From NCBI RefSeq assembly GCF_024343615.1, contig NZ_RJUB01000039.1, forward strand, positions 54,188 to 118,187: a stretch of 64,000 nucleotides of DNA, given 5' to 3'. The first letter of the stretch is position 1. Each line of letters starts with the position of its first letter. This DNA is from Ferruginibacter sp. HRS2-29 (GTDB lineage: Bacteria; Bacteroidota; Bacteroidia; Chitinophagales; Chitinophagaceae). This document shows positions 23,845 to 33,247 of the stretch, piece after piece. The notes below the pieces were generated by a model. That model was not told where the DNA came from. It was given only the letters and a program-made list of their open reading frames with translations, and ran no database searches. Both the position numbers and the translations under genes were made by a program.

Positions 23845-25083
23845 TCAATACAGCATCCTCACTTTGATCGTTTCTTTGATCCCTTTCAGCAACTCCATCG
23901 CATTTTTACTCAACACTTTTTCTACGTCCAGTACCACGTAACCGATATCATCATTGGTTTTGAGGTATTGCCCCACGATGTTGATATTATTTTGTCCAAG
24001 CAACGTATTTACCTGGCTGAGTACACCCGGCACATTTTTGTGTATATGCAGAATGCGGTGCGTACCTTCCTGTGGTGGCAGCGCCAATGCAGGCAATGTA
24101 TGCGAACCGGTGCTGATGCCCTTTTCGAGATAGTTGAATAATTTATTGCTCACATCCACGCCGATGTTGCTTTGCGCTTCCTGGGTGCTTCCGCCGATGT
24201 GCGGAGTAAGCAATACATTCGGTAACCCCTGCAACTCGCTTTCAAAACGATCGCCGTTCTTTTCCGGCTCTACCGGGAACACATCGATGGCAGCGCCGCC
24301 GATCTGTCCGCTGAGTATGGCCTTGCGCAAAGCCGGGATATCCACCACTGTACCACGGGCATAATTGATGAGGATAGCGCCCTTCCTGAAATGAGCGAGA
24401 TTATTTTTGTTGATGAGATTTTCGGTAGATTTTATTTCGGGTACATGCAGGGTAACTATATCAGAATTTTTCAATAGTTCCTTCAGGGTTTTGCTGTCGT
24501 GTGCATTGCCAAGGGGCAGTTTTGTTTCGGCATCATAAAACAATACTTTCATACCCAAAGCTTCTGCCAACACACTCACCTGGCTGCCGATATTTCCATA
24601 ACCAATGATACCGATCGTTTTACCACGAAGTTCATGGCTGCCACTGGCATCTTTCAACCAGCCGCCTTCGTGTGCCGCTTTATTTTTGTCGATGATCTTG
24701 CGAACGAGTAAGATAGATGCGCCGATCACCAGTTCGGCTACGCTGCGGGTATTGCTATAAGGCGCATTGAACACCACTACCCCGTTTTCGGTGGCTGCAT
24801 TGAGATCCACCTGGTTTACACCAATACAAAAACACCCGATCGCCTGTAATTTTTTGGCCGCATCCAGCACTTCCCTGGTAATCTGCGTCTTGCTGCGGAT
24901 ACCCAGTATATGTACGTCCTTGATCGCTTTTATCAATTCATCATTGCTCACAGCCCCGGTTAGTTTTTTTACATTCACATAACCAGCTTCTGAAAACCTG
25001 CTGATAGCCACATCACTTATATTTTCTAAAAAAAGAATATTGATCTTTTCCTTTGGATAACTTGTTAATTTTTTCTCTGCCAT
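23845..25083 (-). CDS. serA: D-3-phosphoglycerate dehydrogenase
   Basis: 412 residues. Catalytic-domain halves surround the NAD-binding motif GKTIGIIGYGNIGSQVSVLAE; the active-site Arg is in LINYARGTVVD and the His in LLTPHIGGSTQEAQ. The C-terminal ~75 residues (RILHIHKNVPGVLSQVNTLL...NINIVGQYLK) are an ACT domain, the serine-sensing module of the E. coli-type enzyme. Catalyses the first step of serine synthesis. Monocistronic; an exact -7 box precedes it by 22 nt. Confidence 0.95.
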   Translation of the reverse strand: MAEKKLTSYPKEKINILFLENISDVAISRFSEAGYVNVKKLTGAVSNDELIKAIKDVHILGIRSKTQITREVLDAAKKLQAIGCFCIGVNQVDLNAATENGVVVFNAPYSNTRSVAELVIGASILLVRKIIDKNKAAHEGGWLKDASGSHELRGKTIGIIGYGNIGSQVSVLAEALGMKVLFYDAETKLPLGNAHDSKTLKELLKNSDIVTLHVPEIKSTENLINKNNLAHFRKGAILINYARGTVVDIPALRKAILSGQIGGAAIDVFPVEPEKNGDRFESELQGLPNVLLTPHIGGSTQEAQSNIGVDVSNKLFNYLEKGISTGSHTLPALALPPQEGTHRILHIHKNVPGVLSQVNTLLGQNNINIVGQYLKTNDDIGYVVLDVEKVLSKNAMELLKGIKETIKVRMLY

Positions 25084-25105
25084 AATAAATACCCGTTATT
25101 TTGCA

Positions 25106-25113
25106 CAAATATA
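25106..25113 (-). promoter_or_regulatory. -7 box TATATTTG upstream of serA
   Basis: Exact TAnnTTTG match on the minus strand, 22 nt before the start codon. No convincing -33 TTTG at the right distance. Confidence 0.45.
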
Positions 25114-25135
25114 TTCTATAAGCATGTAATAAATA

Positions 25136-26470
25136 ATGATGATCCATATATTCAGTTCCTATAATATCGCATTTCATAAATATAATAGCTTAACCTTCCC
25201 CCTTCGTCTTTTACTGATATCATCCACTCTGGCTTTTTTCTCCTGCAATTCCGGCAGTAAAAAAACGGATACCACTGCTCCCGCAGACAGCATCAAAACG
25301 ATCGCTTTGCCTGTGGCAAAAGAAATGTCACCCGAAGAAAAAACCAGGCTTCACAACGAATGTGAAGCCTGGTACGACACCATCCTGCGCAATACAGGAT
25401 TCAATGGCGGCATCATCGTGGCAAAAGGTGGTAATATAGTATATGAGCGTTACAAAGGGGCAGTAAAGCTTGGCGGTAAAGACAGTATAGATGCGCAAAC
25501 GCCTTTTCATATAGCTTCAGTGTCAAAGACCATAACGGGCATGGCTACCCTAAAACTTTGGCAGGAAGGGAAGATCGGCCTCGACGATGAGTACAGCAAA
25601 TATTTTCCTACGTTCAATTACCCGGGTGTAACCATCCGCACTTTGCTCAATCACCGCAGCGGCCTGCCTAATTATCTTCATTTCATGGATAAAATGTGGC
25701 CCGATAAGAAAGTCCATGTGAAGAACCAGGACATTTTCGATTACCTGGTAAACAGGAAAGCAGAAATGGAAAATATCGCAAGACCTGATTCAAGGTTTTC
25801 TTATTGTAATACCAACTTTGCTTTGCTGGCTTTGCTGATAGAAAAAGTAAGCGGAAAATCGTTCCCTGTTTATATCCACGATAATATTTTTCAGCCGCTG
25901 CAGATGAACAACAGCTTTGTATATACTCCCGACCGCAGCAGCACCATCCCGCCTAATTACGATTGGCGTGGACGGGAAATTCCGTTGATGTTCCTCGATG
26001 ATGTGTATGGAGATAAGAATATCTACAGCACGCCACACGATCTGCTGAACTGGGATCGCGGACTGGTATCGGGCCAGATGTTTACGCCACAAACCCTTGC
26101 GGAAGCCTATAAACCGTACAGCAATGAAAAGGAAGGGGTGAAAAATTACGGGCTTGGATGGCGCATGGACAATTTTCCCAACGGGAAGAAAATGATCTTT
26201 CACAATGGCTGGTGGCATGGCAACAATGCGGCTTTCCTGCGCCTGTTTGACGAGGATGCTACCATCATCGTATTGAACAACAGGTATACCAGCGCTACGT
26301 ATAAAGCGAAATACCTCATCAACAACTTTGCACACTACTTCGACAAGGTGGCCGAAGAAGATACTGAAAATACTTCTGCGGCCTCTCCTTCGCCTGAGCC
26401 GGTGACCAGGGAAAAGAAAGCGTCGAAAAAGGAAATTCCGAAAAGCAAGGTTGCTGCAAAGAAGAAATGA
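25136..26470 (+). CDS. Beta-lactamase-family serine hydrolase, lipoprotein
   Basis: 444 residues. A long N-terminal signal ends in LISSTLAFFSC, a lipobox; the region after it is Thr/Ala-rich linker. The class C/penicillin-binding-like fold is shown by SVSK in FHIASVSKTITGMATLKLW (nucleophile Ser and Lys), YCN in FSYCNTNFALLALLIEKV, and HNGWWHG near the end in place of the KTG box. Such proteins are usually D-amino-peptidases or esterases rather than true beta-lactamases. A Lys-rich 30-residue tail (EKKASKKEIPKSKVAAKKK) is unusual. Stands alone. Confidence 0.88.
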   Translation: MMIHIFSSYNIAFHKYNSLTFPLRLLLISSTLAFFSCNSGSKKTDTTAPADSIKTIALPVAKEMSPEEKTRLHNECEAWYDTILRNTGFNGGIIVAKGGNIVYERYKGAVKLGGKDSIDAQTPFHIASVSKTITGMATLKLWQEGKIGLDDEYSKYFPTFNYPGVTIRTLLNHRSGLPNYLHFMDKMWPDKKVHVKNQDIFDYLVNRKAEMENIARPDSRFSYCNTNFALLALLIEKVSGKSFPVYIHDNIFQPLQMNNSFVYTPDRSSTIPPNYDWRGREIPLMFLDDVYGDKNIYSTPHDLLNWDRGLVSGQMFTPQTLAEAYKPYSNEKEGVKNYGLGWRMDNFPNGKKMIFHNGWWHGNNAAFLRLFDEDATIIVLNNRYTSATYKAKYLINNFAHYFDKVAEEDTENTSAASPSPEPVTREKKASKKEIPKSKVAAKKK

Positions 26471-26617
26471 GTAGACTACCCGCGGTAGTCACCCCATCAA
26501 CATTTATCAAAAAATGCGTTTTTGCAGGTTTTCCACCTGGCATGTGCATTACTTTTCATATTTTTTTGCGGTTTTTTGCAATATTTAACTTTAATTTGAC
26601 ATTAAACTGACAAAGGA

Positions 26618-27367
26618 ATGCTTAAAAGGGAACGCCAGGCCTATATTGTACATCAGGTAAACCTGCACAATAAAGTGCTTTCCGCTACCCTCAGCTCCGA
26701 AATTGCCGTTTCTGAAGACACTATCCGCAGAGACCTGCAGGAATTGTCCGATACCGGCAAGCTGATCAAAGTGCACGGTGGCGCCCTTTCCCACTCCTTC
26801 GATTCCACCGGTTTTCCTTCCAGTAAGATATATGCCCAGAATAAAAAACGGGTCATCGCCCAGAAAGCTTCATCGCTCATAAAAGACGGGATGTTCGTAC
26901 TCACCGGCGGTGGTACCACTATCATTGAACTTGCCAGGGTATTACCACATAATTTACACGCGACTTTCATTTCGGGGAGCATACCTGCAATAGTAGAATA
27001 TATGCACCATCCGAACATAGAAGTGATCGTGCTGGGCGATAAACTGTCCAAAACCTCCAAGATCACAACAGGGGCCGACGCTATCGCACGCATCAAAAAC
27101 ATAAAAGCGGATCTGTGCATATTGGGGATCAACGCGATCGATATGGAAAATGGCATCACCGACAACGACTGGGATGTAGTGCAATTGAAACAACAGATGA
27201 TCGCTTCCGCAAAAAAAACGATCTGTCTCAGCATTGCCGAAAAGATCAACAGCGTGCAGCCGATACATGTGTGCGATGCCTTGAAGATAGATACGCTGGT
27301 GACAGAGCTTGATCCCGAAGATCCTTTGCTGGCACCCTATGCAGCAGCAGGCATACATATAATTTAA
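26618..27367 (+). CDS. DeoR/GlpR-family transcriptional regulator
   Basis: 249 residues. Winged helix-turn-helix at residues ~1-58 (QAYIVHQVNLHNK, then SEDTIRRDLQELSDTGKLIKVHGG) with the DeoR signature, followed by the phosphosugar-sensing DeoRC domain (GMFVLTGGGTTIIELARVLP, ADLCILGINAIDMENGITDNDWDVVQLKQQM). The family represses sugar catabolism genes and releases them on binding phosphorylated sugar. It sits 68 bp upstream of, and parallel to, the SusC gene, so control of that uptake operon is the obvious inference. Confidence 0.92.
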   Translation: MLKRERQAYIVHQVNLHNKVLSATLSSEIAVSEDTIRRDLQELSDTGKLIKVHGGALSHSFDSTGFPSSKIYAQNKKRVIAQKASSLIKDGMFVLTGGGTTIIELARVLPHNLHATFISGSIPAIVEYMHHPNIEVIVLGDKLSKTSKITTGADAIARIKNIKADLCILGINAIDMENGITDNDWDVVQLKQQMIASAKKTICLSIAEKINSVQPIHVCDALKIDTLVTELDPEDPLLAPYAAAGIHII

Positions 27368-27435
27368 TACCGCCGATTCCTATACTGACCAATCTAAACG
27401 AACCAAACAATTTAACAAACCAAAACAGAATTGTT

Positions 27436-30400
27436 ATGAGAAAAATTCTTCTTTTGATCCTTTTTTCCGGCATGTTGGTGCTATGCAGCAATCCTATTTA
27501 TGCCCAATCCCCGGTTTCGGGAATTGTAACGGGAGAAAACAACAGCCCGCTGAGCGGCATCACCGTAAGTGTGAAAGGCTCCAGTAAGGCAACCAAGACC
27601 AATGAGTCGGGAGCATACACTATCAATGCCAGCCCCGGCCAGACATTGGTTTTTTCTTCCGTAGGTTTCGGCACACGTGAAGCTAAAGTTGGCTCCGGCG
27701 CAGTAAACATCAGTTTATCCCGCGTCAACCAGCAAATGGAAGAAGTGGTAGTAGTTGCCATGGATCAGAAACGCAACCCCAAAGAGCTGGGTTTCTCCAA
27801 TCAAACGGTAACCGGTAAAGAAGTAGCTGAAACGCAGCGCGAAAATTTCCTCAATGGCCTCCAGGGAAGGGTTGCAGGTTTGACCATCAATTCCACCAAC
27901 GGCCAGGCAGGCGCTTCCAGCAGTATCGTGCTGCGTGGTTTCAACTCACTGGCGCTCGATAACCAGCCTTTGTTTGTGATCGATGGTGCCATCGTGGATA
28001 ACCAGACCACCAATGAGACCAGCAACAGCGGCTCGGGACTTGGGTTGGTAGAAACTTCCGCAAGGAACGTGAACCAGACTTCCAACAGGACAAATGATTA
28101 TACTAACAGGATCGCAGATGTGAACCCGACAGATATCGAATCGATCACTGTACTGAAAGGCCCGGAAGCTACCGCATTGTATGGTAGCCAGGCAAGTTCG
28201 GGTGCAATCATCATCACTACCAAAAGGGGTAAAAATACCAACGGGCGTGTAGTAGTAAGTTATGACAATGCTTTCAGGTGGCAGCATCTTAGCCGCTATC
28301 CTGAAGTGAACAATGATTTCGATGCGGGTAATAACGGGAACTCCTCTTCCGTATTCACGTATTTTGGCCCACGCTACAGCGATACTACCAAGAAATACTC
28401 CAACGCCAAGAATTTCTTCCAGGAAGGTTTTTCTCAAACCCATAATATCAGTGTTGATTACGGTAAAAAGAATGCAAGCTTCCGTTTCTCGGGCAGTTTC
28501 TTCGATCAGGAAGGTGTTATTCCTGAAAACACGTTCAGAAAATATAACCTGAGGCTGAGCAATTCTACCAACATCACTAAATACGTGACCATCACCCCTG
28601 CGGTTTCTGTTATCAGGAGCCAGAACGATAAGCCAAGAAGAGGCGCCGGTGGTTACCTGTTGAACTTATTGATATGGCCATCTGATAACGATGTAAGGAA
28701 TTACCAGAATTCTGATGGGGGCAAGAACCCGTTGAATTTCCTTAGCCCGAATGACGACCTGGATAACCCTTTCTTCAGCGTTTACAACAACAGGAGTCAG
28801 GATAAAACAGACAGGCTGATCTCTACAATGGGTATCAATATCAAACCAGCATCCTGGCTCGAAGTAGCCGGACGTTTCAGTTACGACATCTATCGTTCCG
28901 AAGGTTATTCCTTCTATCATCCTTTGTCATCTCTGCTTACAAGAGGTTTGGGAGGATCACTGGATAATTATTATAAAAACTACACTGGATACAACCATAC
29001 CATTACCGCGACCGCCAAAAAGAATTTTGGTAAATTCGGGGCACGTGTGATGGCTGGTACGATGTGGCAGGATTATAAAACAGAAATGTATTCTGTATAT
29101 GGAACCAACCTGGTTGATTCCATAGGTTCAAACGGACAGATGTATAAAGGCGGATCAATCATCACCAATAACGCATTCGCTTCTACTATCAGCAACAATC
29201 TTGAAGATAGCAGCATCACCCGTGCATCCACCAGGATCAGGCTCAACAATGCCAACAGGAAGCAGGAATACAATTACAGCCAGTTACGCCAGCTGGCATA
29301 CTTTGGTGAAGTTTCGGTTAATTACGACAACCTGGTATTCCTTACGTATTCTCACCGTTTTGAAAATTCATCGATCTTCCCGAAAGATTACAGGAAATAC
29401 AATTACCCGGCTGCCAGCCTTAGTGTGATCGTTTCCGACATCTTCCCGAAGATGCAGAAAGGTGGTTATGTGAACTATCTCAAATTGAGGAGTTCTATCG
29501 CCAATACAGCAAGGTCAAGTTCCCCGTATGCTAACCAGTCAGTATTCAATACTGTTACTTCAAGCGGTGGCGGATATGCTTACGGTTTCAACAACAACAA
29601 CTTTTTCCTTACACCCGAACGCCAGAAAACATTCGAGATCGGAACTGAGTTGAGGTTGTTCAACAACAGGCTGAACCTGGATTTCACCGTTTATAATACT
29701 TTGGTGAAAGACCAGATCGCTGAAAACTTCAGGTCAAGTTATGGTACCGGCTTCGTGTTGAATACCATCAACGTTGCCAGCACAAGGAATAAGGGTATGG
29801 AGATCAGCATGGGCTTCTCACCTGTTGTAAAAAAAGATTTCAGGTGGGATGTGAAATTCAATTTCAACAAGATGAAAAATAAGGTGTTGACATTACCTGC
29901 CAACGTTCCTGAATTCTATGTATCTGATACATGGGTTTATGCAAATGCCCGTGGTGGCCTGGTGAATGGCGGCCCTACAACATCTATCACCGGTTACAGC
30001 TACATGAGGAACAACCAGGGTCAGGTCCTGATCAACCCTGCTGATGGTCTTCCTGTGATCGATGCTACTTTCAAAGTGATCGGCGACAGGAATCCTGATT
30101 TCACATTGGGAACACTCAACAGCTTCAAGTATAAAAATTTCAGCCTGAATTTCCTTTGGGATCTGAAAGTTGGTGGCGATATCTTCAACGGAACAGATAT
30201 GTACCTGACCGTAAATGGTAAAAGCAAAAGGACTGCCGACAGGGAAACCCCACGTGTGATAGAAGGTGTATTGAATGATGGCCTTCAGAATACGGCAAAC
30301 CCTACCAAAAATACAATCTCTGTAGTTCCTTACAACCTGCAGGCATATTATGTATCCCGCATGGCAGAAGAAGAATTTGTTGAAAAAAATGTGAACTGGT

Positions 30401-30648
30401 TCAGGCTGAGGGATGTTACACTTACATACCAGTTCAATCCGGAAGGATTGAAAAAATTACGTTATTTCAAATCATTGGGCTTCTTCGTTACAGCGAACGA
30501 TTTGATCCTGATCACCAACTATAGCGGCGCTGATCCTGCATCAAGTTCCAACAACGCCAGTACACGTGGTGTTGGCGGATGGGGCTTCGATTACGGAAAT
30601 ATCGCCACTCCTATCAGTGTTAACGTAGGTTTCAGGGCTGGTTTCTAA
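27436..30648 (+). CDS. SusC/RagA TonB-dependent outer-membrane transporter
   Basis: 1070 residues. Signal peptide (MRKILLLILFSGMLVLCSNPIYAQ), carboxypeptidase-regulatory-like domain (residues ~28-105, SGIVTGENNSPLSGITVSVKG), a TonB-box-type EEVVVVA, then plug (LQGRVAGLTINSTNGQAGASS, VIDGAIVDN, ITVLKGPEATALYGSQASSG) and a 22-strand barrel ending in ISVNVGFRAGF. Imports oligosaccharides, peptides or other large nutrients together with its SusD partner, using TonB energy. No glycoside hydrolase or peptidase is in the operon, so the substrate cannot be guessed from neighbours. Confidence 0.96.
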   Translation: MRKILLLILFSGMLVLCSNPIYAQSPVSGIVTGENNSPLSGITVSVKGSSKATKTNESGAYTINASPGQTLVFSSVGFGTREAKVGSGAVNISLSRVNQQMEEVVVVAMDQKRNPKELGFSNQTVTGKEVAETQRENFLNGLQGRVAGLTINSTNGQAGASSSIVLRGFNSLALDNQPLFVIDGAIVDNQTTNETSNSGSGLGLVETSARNVNQTSNRTNDYTNRIADVNPTDIESITVLKGPEATALYGSQASSGAIIITTKRGKNTNGRVVVSYDNAFRWQHLSRYPEVNNDFDAGNNGNSSSVFTYFGPRYSDTTKKYSNAKNFFQEGFSQTHNISVDYGKKNASFRFSGSFFDQEGVIPENTFRKYNLRLSNSTNITKYVTITPAVSVIRSQNDKPRRGAGGYLLNLLIWPSDNDVRNYQNSDGGKNPLNFLSPNDDLDNPFFSVYNNRSQDKTDRLISTMGINIKPASWLEVAGRFSYDIYRSEGYSFYHPLSSLLTRGLGGSLDNYYKNYTGYNHTITATAKKNFGKFGARVMAGTMWQDYKTEMYSVYGTNLVDSIGSNGQMYKGGSIITNNAFASTISNNLEDSSITRASTRIRLNNANRKQEYNYSQLRQLAYFGEVSVNYDNLVFLTYSHRFENSSIFPKDYRKYNYPAASLSVIVSDIFPKMQKGGYVNYLKLRSSIANTARSSSPYANQSVFNTVTSSGGGYAYGFNNNNFFLTPERQKTFEIGTELRLFNNRLNLDFTVYNTLVKDQIAENFRSSYGTGFVLNTINVASTRNKGMEISMGFSPVVKKDFRWDVKFNFNKMKNKVLTLPANVPEFYVSDTWVYANARGGLVNGGPTTSITGYSYMRNNQGQVLINPADGLPVIDATFKVIGDRNPDFTLGTLNSFKYKNFSLNFLWDLKVGGDIFNGTDMYLTVNGKSKRTADRETPRVIEGVLNDGLQNTANPTKNTISVVPYNLQAYYVSRMAEEEFVEKNVNWFRLRDVTLTYQFNPEGLKKLRYFKSLGFFVTANDLILITNYSGADPASSSNNASTRGVGGWGFDYGNIATPISVNVGFRAGF

Positions 30649-30676
30649 TTTGATCATGTATTTAAATAAGTATAAA

Positions 30677-32335
30677 ATGAAAAAAATATTCTTGAGTATC
30701 TCGATCGTTGCAGCGGCAATGCTGGTATTGCCCGGCTGTGATAAGCAGATCGATGATGCATACGCAAATCCTAATGCCGATGTAAAAGTTCCGATAGAAC
30801 AATTATTACCCGGGATCATTTCAAGCATGTCTGGCAATTCTGCCGGCCATGGCACTTTGAACGATATCCGTTTTGTAGGAAAATATGTACAGAATTTTTT
30901 GTTTTGCAATGCGAACGGAGATTATGACCGTATGAGTGGAACCCGTACTACCAGCGATAACGCCGCTTCCGTATGGCGTACCCATTTTTACGACATCGGG
31001 CAAAACTGCGCCAAGATGATCCAGTGGGGTGCAGAAGAAGGCAAATGGGATTATGTAGGTGTTGGTAAAGCCATCCAGGCATGGAGCTGGCTTACCCTTA
31101 CAGATCTTCACGGAGATGTGATCAATCCGGCAGAAGCATTGAACACCAGTGCCCTTACATTCAGTTATGTAACGCAGGATGTGATCTACAGTTACGTGCG
31201 CCAGTTGTGCAGGGAATCACTCGAAAATTTAAGCAAGACAGGCGATGCTGTAAGTCCGGCTAACCTGGCACTCGGAGATGCTTATTTTTATAATGGCGAT
31301 GCCAACAAATGGAAAAAATTTGTATACGGTGTTATGGCAAGAAGCTTCAATCACCTTACAAATAAATCAAGTTACAATGCGGATTCTGTGATCCACTATT
31401 GCAACCTTTCCATTGCTACCAATGCGGAAAACGCAAGCGTAAAATATGCCAGCACAGGTATCAGCGGAAACACGAATTTCTACGGCCCGCTAAGGGGTAA
31501 CCTCGGAAGTGTTTCTATCGGCACCGAAACAGCCATCCGCCAATCGGCATTCATCGCCGACCTGGAATCAGGGCTGAACATCAGCTTTGCAGGTGTTGTT
31601 GATCCAAGGGCAGTTTATCTTTTAAGGAAAAATGCAGCGGGTACATTCAAAGGCCTTTCGCCTAACAAAGGGCAGAACGTGCTTGCTCCCAATGATCGTC
31701 CGGAAAGTTTCTTCGGGGCAAGCCAGGTATCCAATACCGTAAACAACGCCACTCCCGGAAATGATAATAACTGCAGGTACCTTTTCAGGAACAATTCCGA
31801 AACGCCGATCATCACTGCAGCTGAAATTCAGTTCATGAAAGCTGAAGCGGCTTACAGGAAAGGTGATAAAGCCACTGCCCTGGCGGCTTACACATTAGGC
31901 ATCAGCCTGAATTTCGATATGCTCACTTCCACCTACAATACCAATGTACCACCAGCAGAAGTGATCACTCCTGCCATCAAAGCAAGCTTCCTGGCAAACC
32001 CGTTGGTAGTGCCAGCTACAACCGCCGATTTGAACCTGAGCCATATCATGCTGCAGAAATATATCGCCCTTTATATTCATGGAGCCATTGAAACATGGGT
32101 AGACATGAGGAGATATCATTACGATGATTTTGAATCCGGCACCAACAGGCAGGTGTATACCGGCTTCGTGGTACCATCGGGATCGGATCTTTATCCGGAT
32201 AACAATAGCAAAAGAGTAAACAGGATCCGCCCGAGGTATAACTCGGAATATGTGTGGAACCTGAACGAACTCAGGAGGATCGGTGCGGATAAATTAGATT
32301 ACCACACTGTAGAATGTTGGTTCTCTCAACCCTAA
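30677..32335 (+). CDS. SusD/RagB-like nutrient-binding lipoprotein
   Basis: 552 residues from the ATG at 30677, which opens the lipoprotein signal MKKIFLSISIVAAAMLVLPGC; nine earlier codons are not signal-like. TPR-like helical pairs (VGVGKAIQAWSWLTLTDLHGDV, and TAAEIQFMKAEAAYRKGD) are typical of SusD-like proteins, and the length is usual. It caps the SusC barrel at the cell surface and captures ligand. 28 nt after susC; same operon. Confidence 0.93.
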   Translation: MKKIFLSISIVAAAMLVLPGCDKQIDDAYANPNADVKVPIEQLLPGIISSMSGNSAGHGTLNDIRFVGKYVQNFLFCNANGDYDRMSGTRTTSDNAASVWRTHFYDIGQNCAKMIQWGAEEGKWDYVGVGKAIQAWSWLTLTDLHGDVINPAEALNTSALTFSYVTQDVIYSYVRQLCRESLENLSKTGDAVSPANLALGDAYFYNGDANKWKKFVYGVMARSFNHLTNKSSYNADSVIHYCNLSIATNAENASVKYASTGISGNTNFYGPLRGNLGSVSIGTETAIRQSAFIADLESGLNISFAGVVDPRAVYLLRKNAAGTFKGLSPNKGQNVLAPNDRPESFFGASQVSNTVNNATPGNDNNCRYLFRNNSETPIITAAEIQFMKAEAAYRKGDKATALAAYTLGISLNFDMLTSTYNTNVPPAEVITPAIKASFLANPLVVPATTADLNLSHIMLQKYIALYIHGAIETWVDMRRYHYDDFESGTNRQVYTGFVVPSGSDLYPDNNSKRVNRIRPRYNSEYVWNLNELRRIGADKLDYHTVECWFSQP

Positions 32336-32351
32336 TCATTAAAAATTATTT

Positions 32352-33119
32352 ATGAAAAAAATTATCAGCATAATAACCATCAGTGCTTTAACTGTTGCAG
32401 TGTTCTCATCCTGCAAAAAAGATCACGACCACCAGCAAGATTTTGTCACTACATTGGATCCGGCTTATATAAAAGTGGTACACATAGCACCTAATTTCAG
32501 GCAGGTGTTCAATACCGCCGATTCGTTCAACGTTTATCTCAACGATAACAAACTGAGCGGCCCCCTGCTTACATTCAACGGTGGTTTCCCCGCCCTCACT
32601 TCCAATATCAATACCTACGCGGAAGTGCGCCAGGGTACTTACAGGGTGAGCCTGAAATCTTCAGTAAATGGAAACACCATCCTTTTTCTGCCAAGAACAT
32701 TATTGGAAAGAGAAAAATATAGTTTCCTGATCACCGATTCTGTTGACAGGGACAATGCTTATTCCAGCATCTGGCTGAAAGATGAATTCACCATTCCGGA
32801 CACCAGTAAAATATCCCTGCGTTTTGTACATGCAGTTATGAATGATACCGTAGGTAAAGCAGTAGACGTTTACTCCAAAAGATATAACGCCAATATTTTT
32901 TCCGGGATAGCCAAAAAAGGCGCTACGGCATTTGTTGAGTTCCCGTACACAACCCAGTCCGATACGCTCACTGTAAGGCGTGCCGGCACTTTGAACGCAT
33001 TGGCTGTATTCAACACCGCTTCCTTTAGCAGGAAACGTGTATACACCATCGTTTACAAAGGAAGTACCACGGCTACTTCAACAAAGGGGAAAAATATATT
33101 GATCTACAATAATTATTAA
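32352..33119 (+). CDS. DUF4397 surface lipoprotein
   Basis: 255 residues. Lipoprotein signal (KKIISIITISALTVAVFSSC) with Asp/His-rich start, then a DUF4397-type beta-sandwich region (YIKVVHIAPNFRQVFNTADSFNVYLNDN, VRQGTYRVSLKSS, ISLRFVHAVMNDTVGKAVDVY). Placed 16 nt after the SusD gene, it is likely an accessory surface protein of the uptake system, as often seen for DUF-type lipoproteins in SusCD loci. The C-terminus meets a GTTCAAAG repeat array. Confidence 0.85.
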   Translation: MKKIISIITISALTVAVFSSCKKDHDHQQDFVTTLDPAYIKVVHIAPNFRQVFNTADSFNVYLNDNKLSGPLLTFNGGFPALTSNINTYAEVRQGTYRVSLKSSVNGNTILFLPRTLLEREKYSFLITDSVDRDNAYSSIWLKDEFTIPDTSKISLRFVHAVMNDTVGKAVDVYSKRYNANIFSGIAKKGATAFVEFPYTTQSDTLTVRRAGTLNALAVFNTASFSRKRVYTIVYKGSTTATSTKGKNILIYNNY

Positions 33120-33246
33120 AAGTTCAAAAGTTCAAAGGTTCAAAGGTTCAAAATGTTGAGGCACTTTACAAGCCAACATTTTGAACCTTTGAACTTTTTA
33201 AACCTTTTGAACCATAACCTTTGAACTTTTGAACTTTTGAACCTTT
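33117..33246. repeat. GTTCAAAG octamer arrays forming a long hairpin
   Basis: Octamer repeats run in one direction (33121-33153) then in the complementary direction (33174-33246). The core is an 18-bp perfect stem: CAAAGGTTCAAAATGTTG (33141-33158) with CAACATTTTGAACCTTTG (33174-33191), 15-nt loop, extendable to ~25 bp. It separates the convergent SusCD operon and the next minus-strand gene and probably terminates both. A related shorter array is at 59929-59968. Confidence 0.85.
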
Positions 33247-33247
33247 T

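Noticed and set aside
28786..28920. Possible frameshift or domain break in the SusC gene
   Set aside because: The frame is continuous and all plug and barrel motifs are in order; no disruption.
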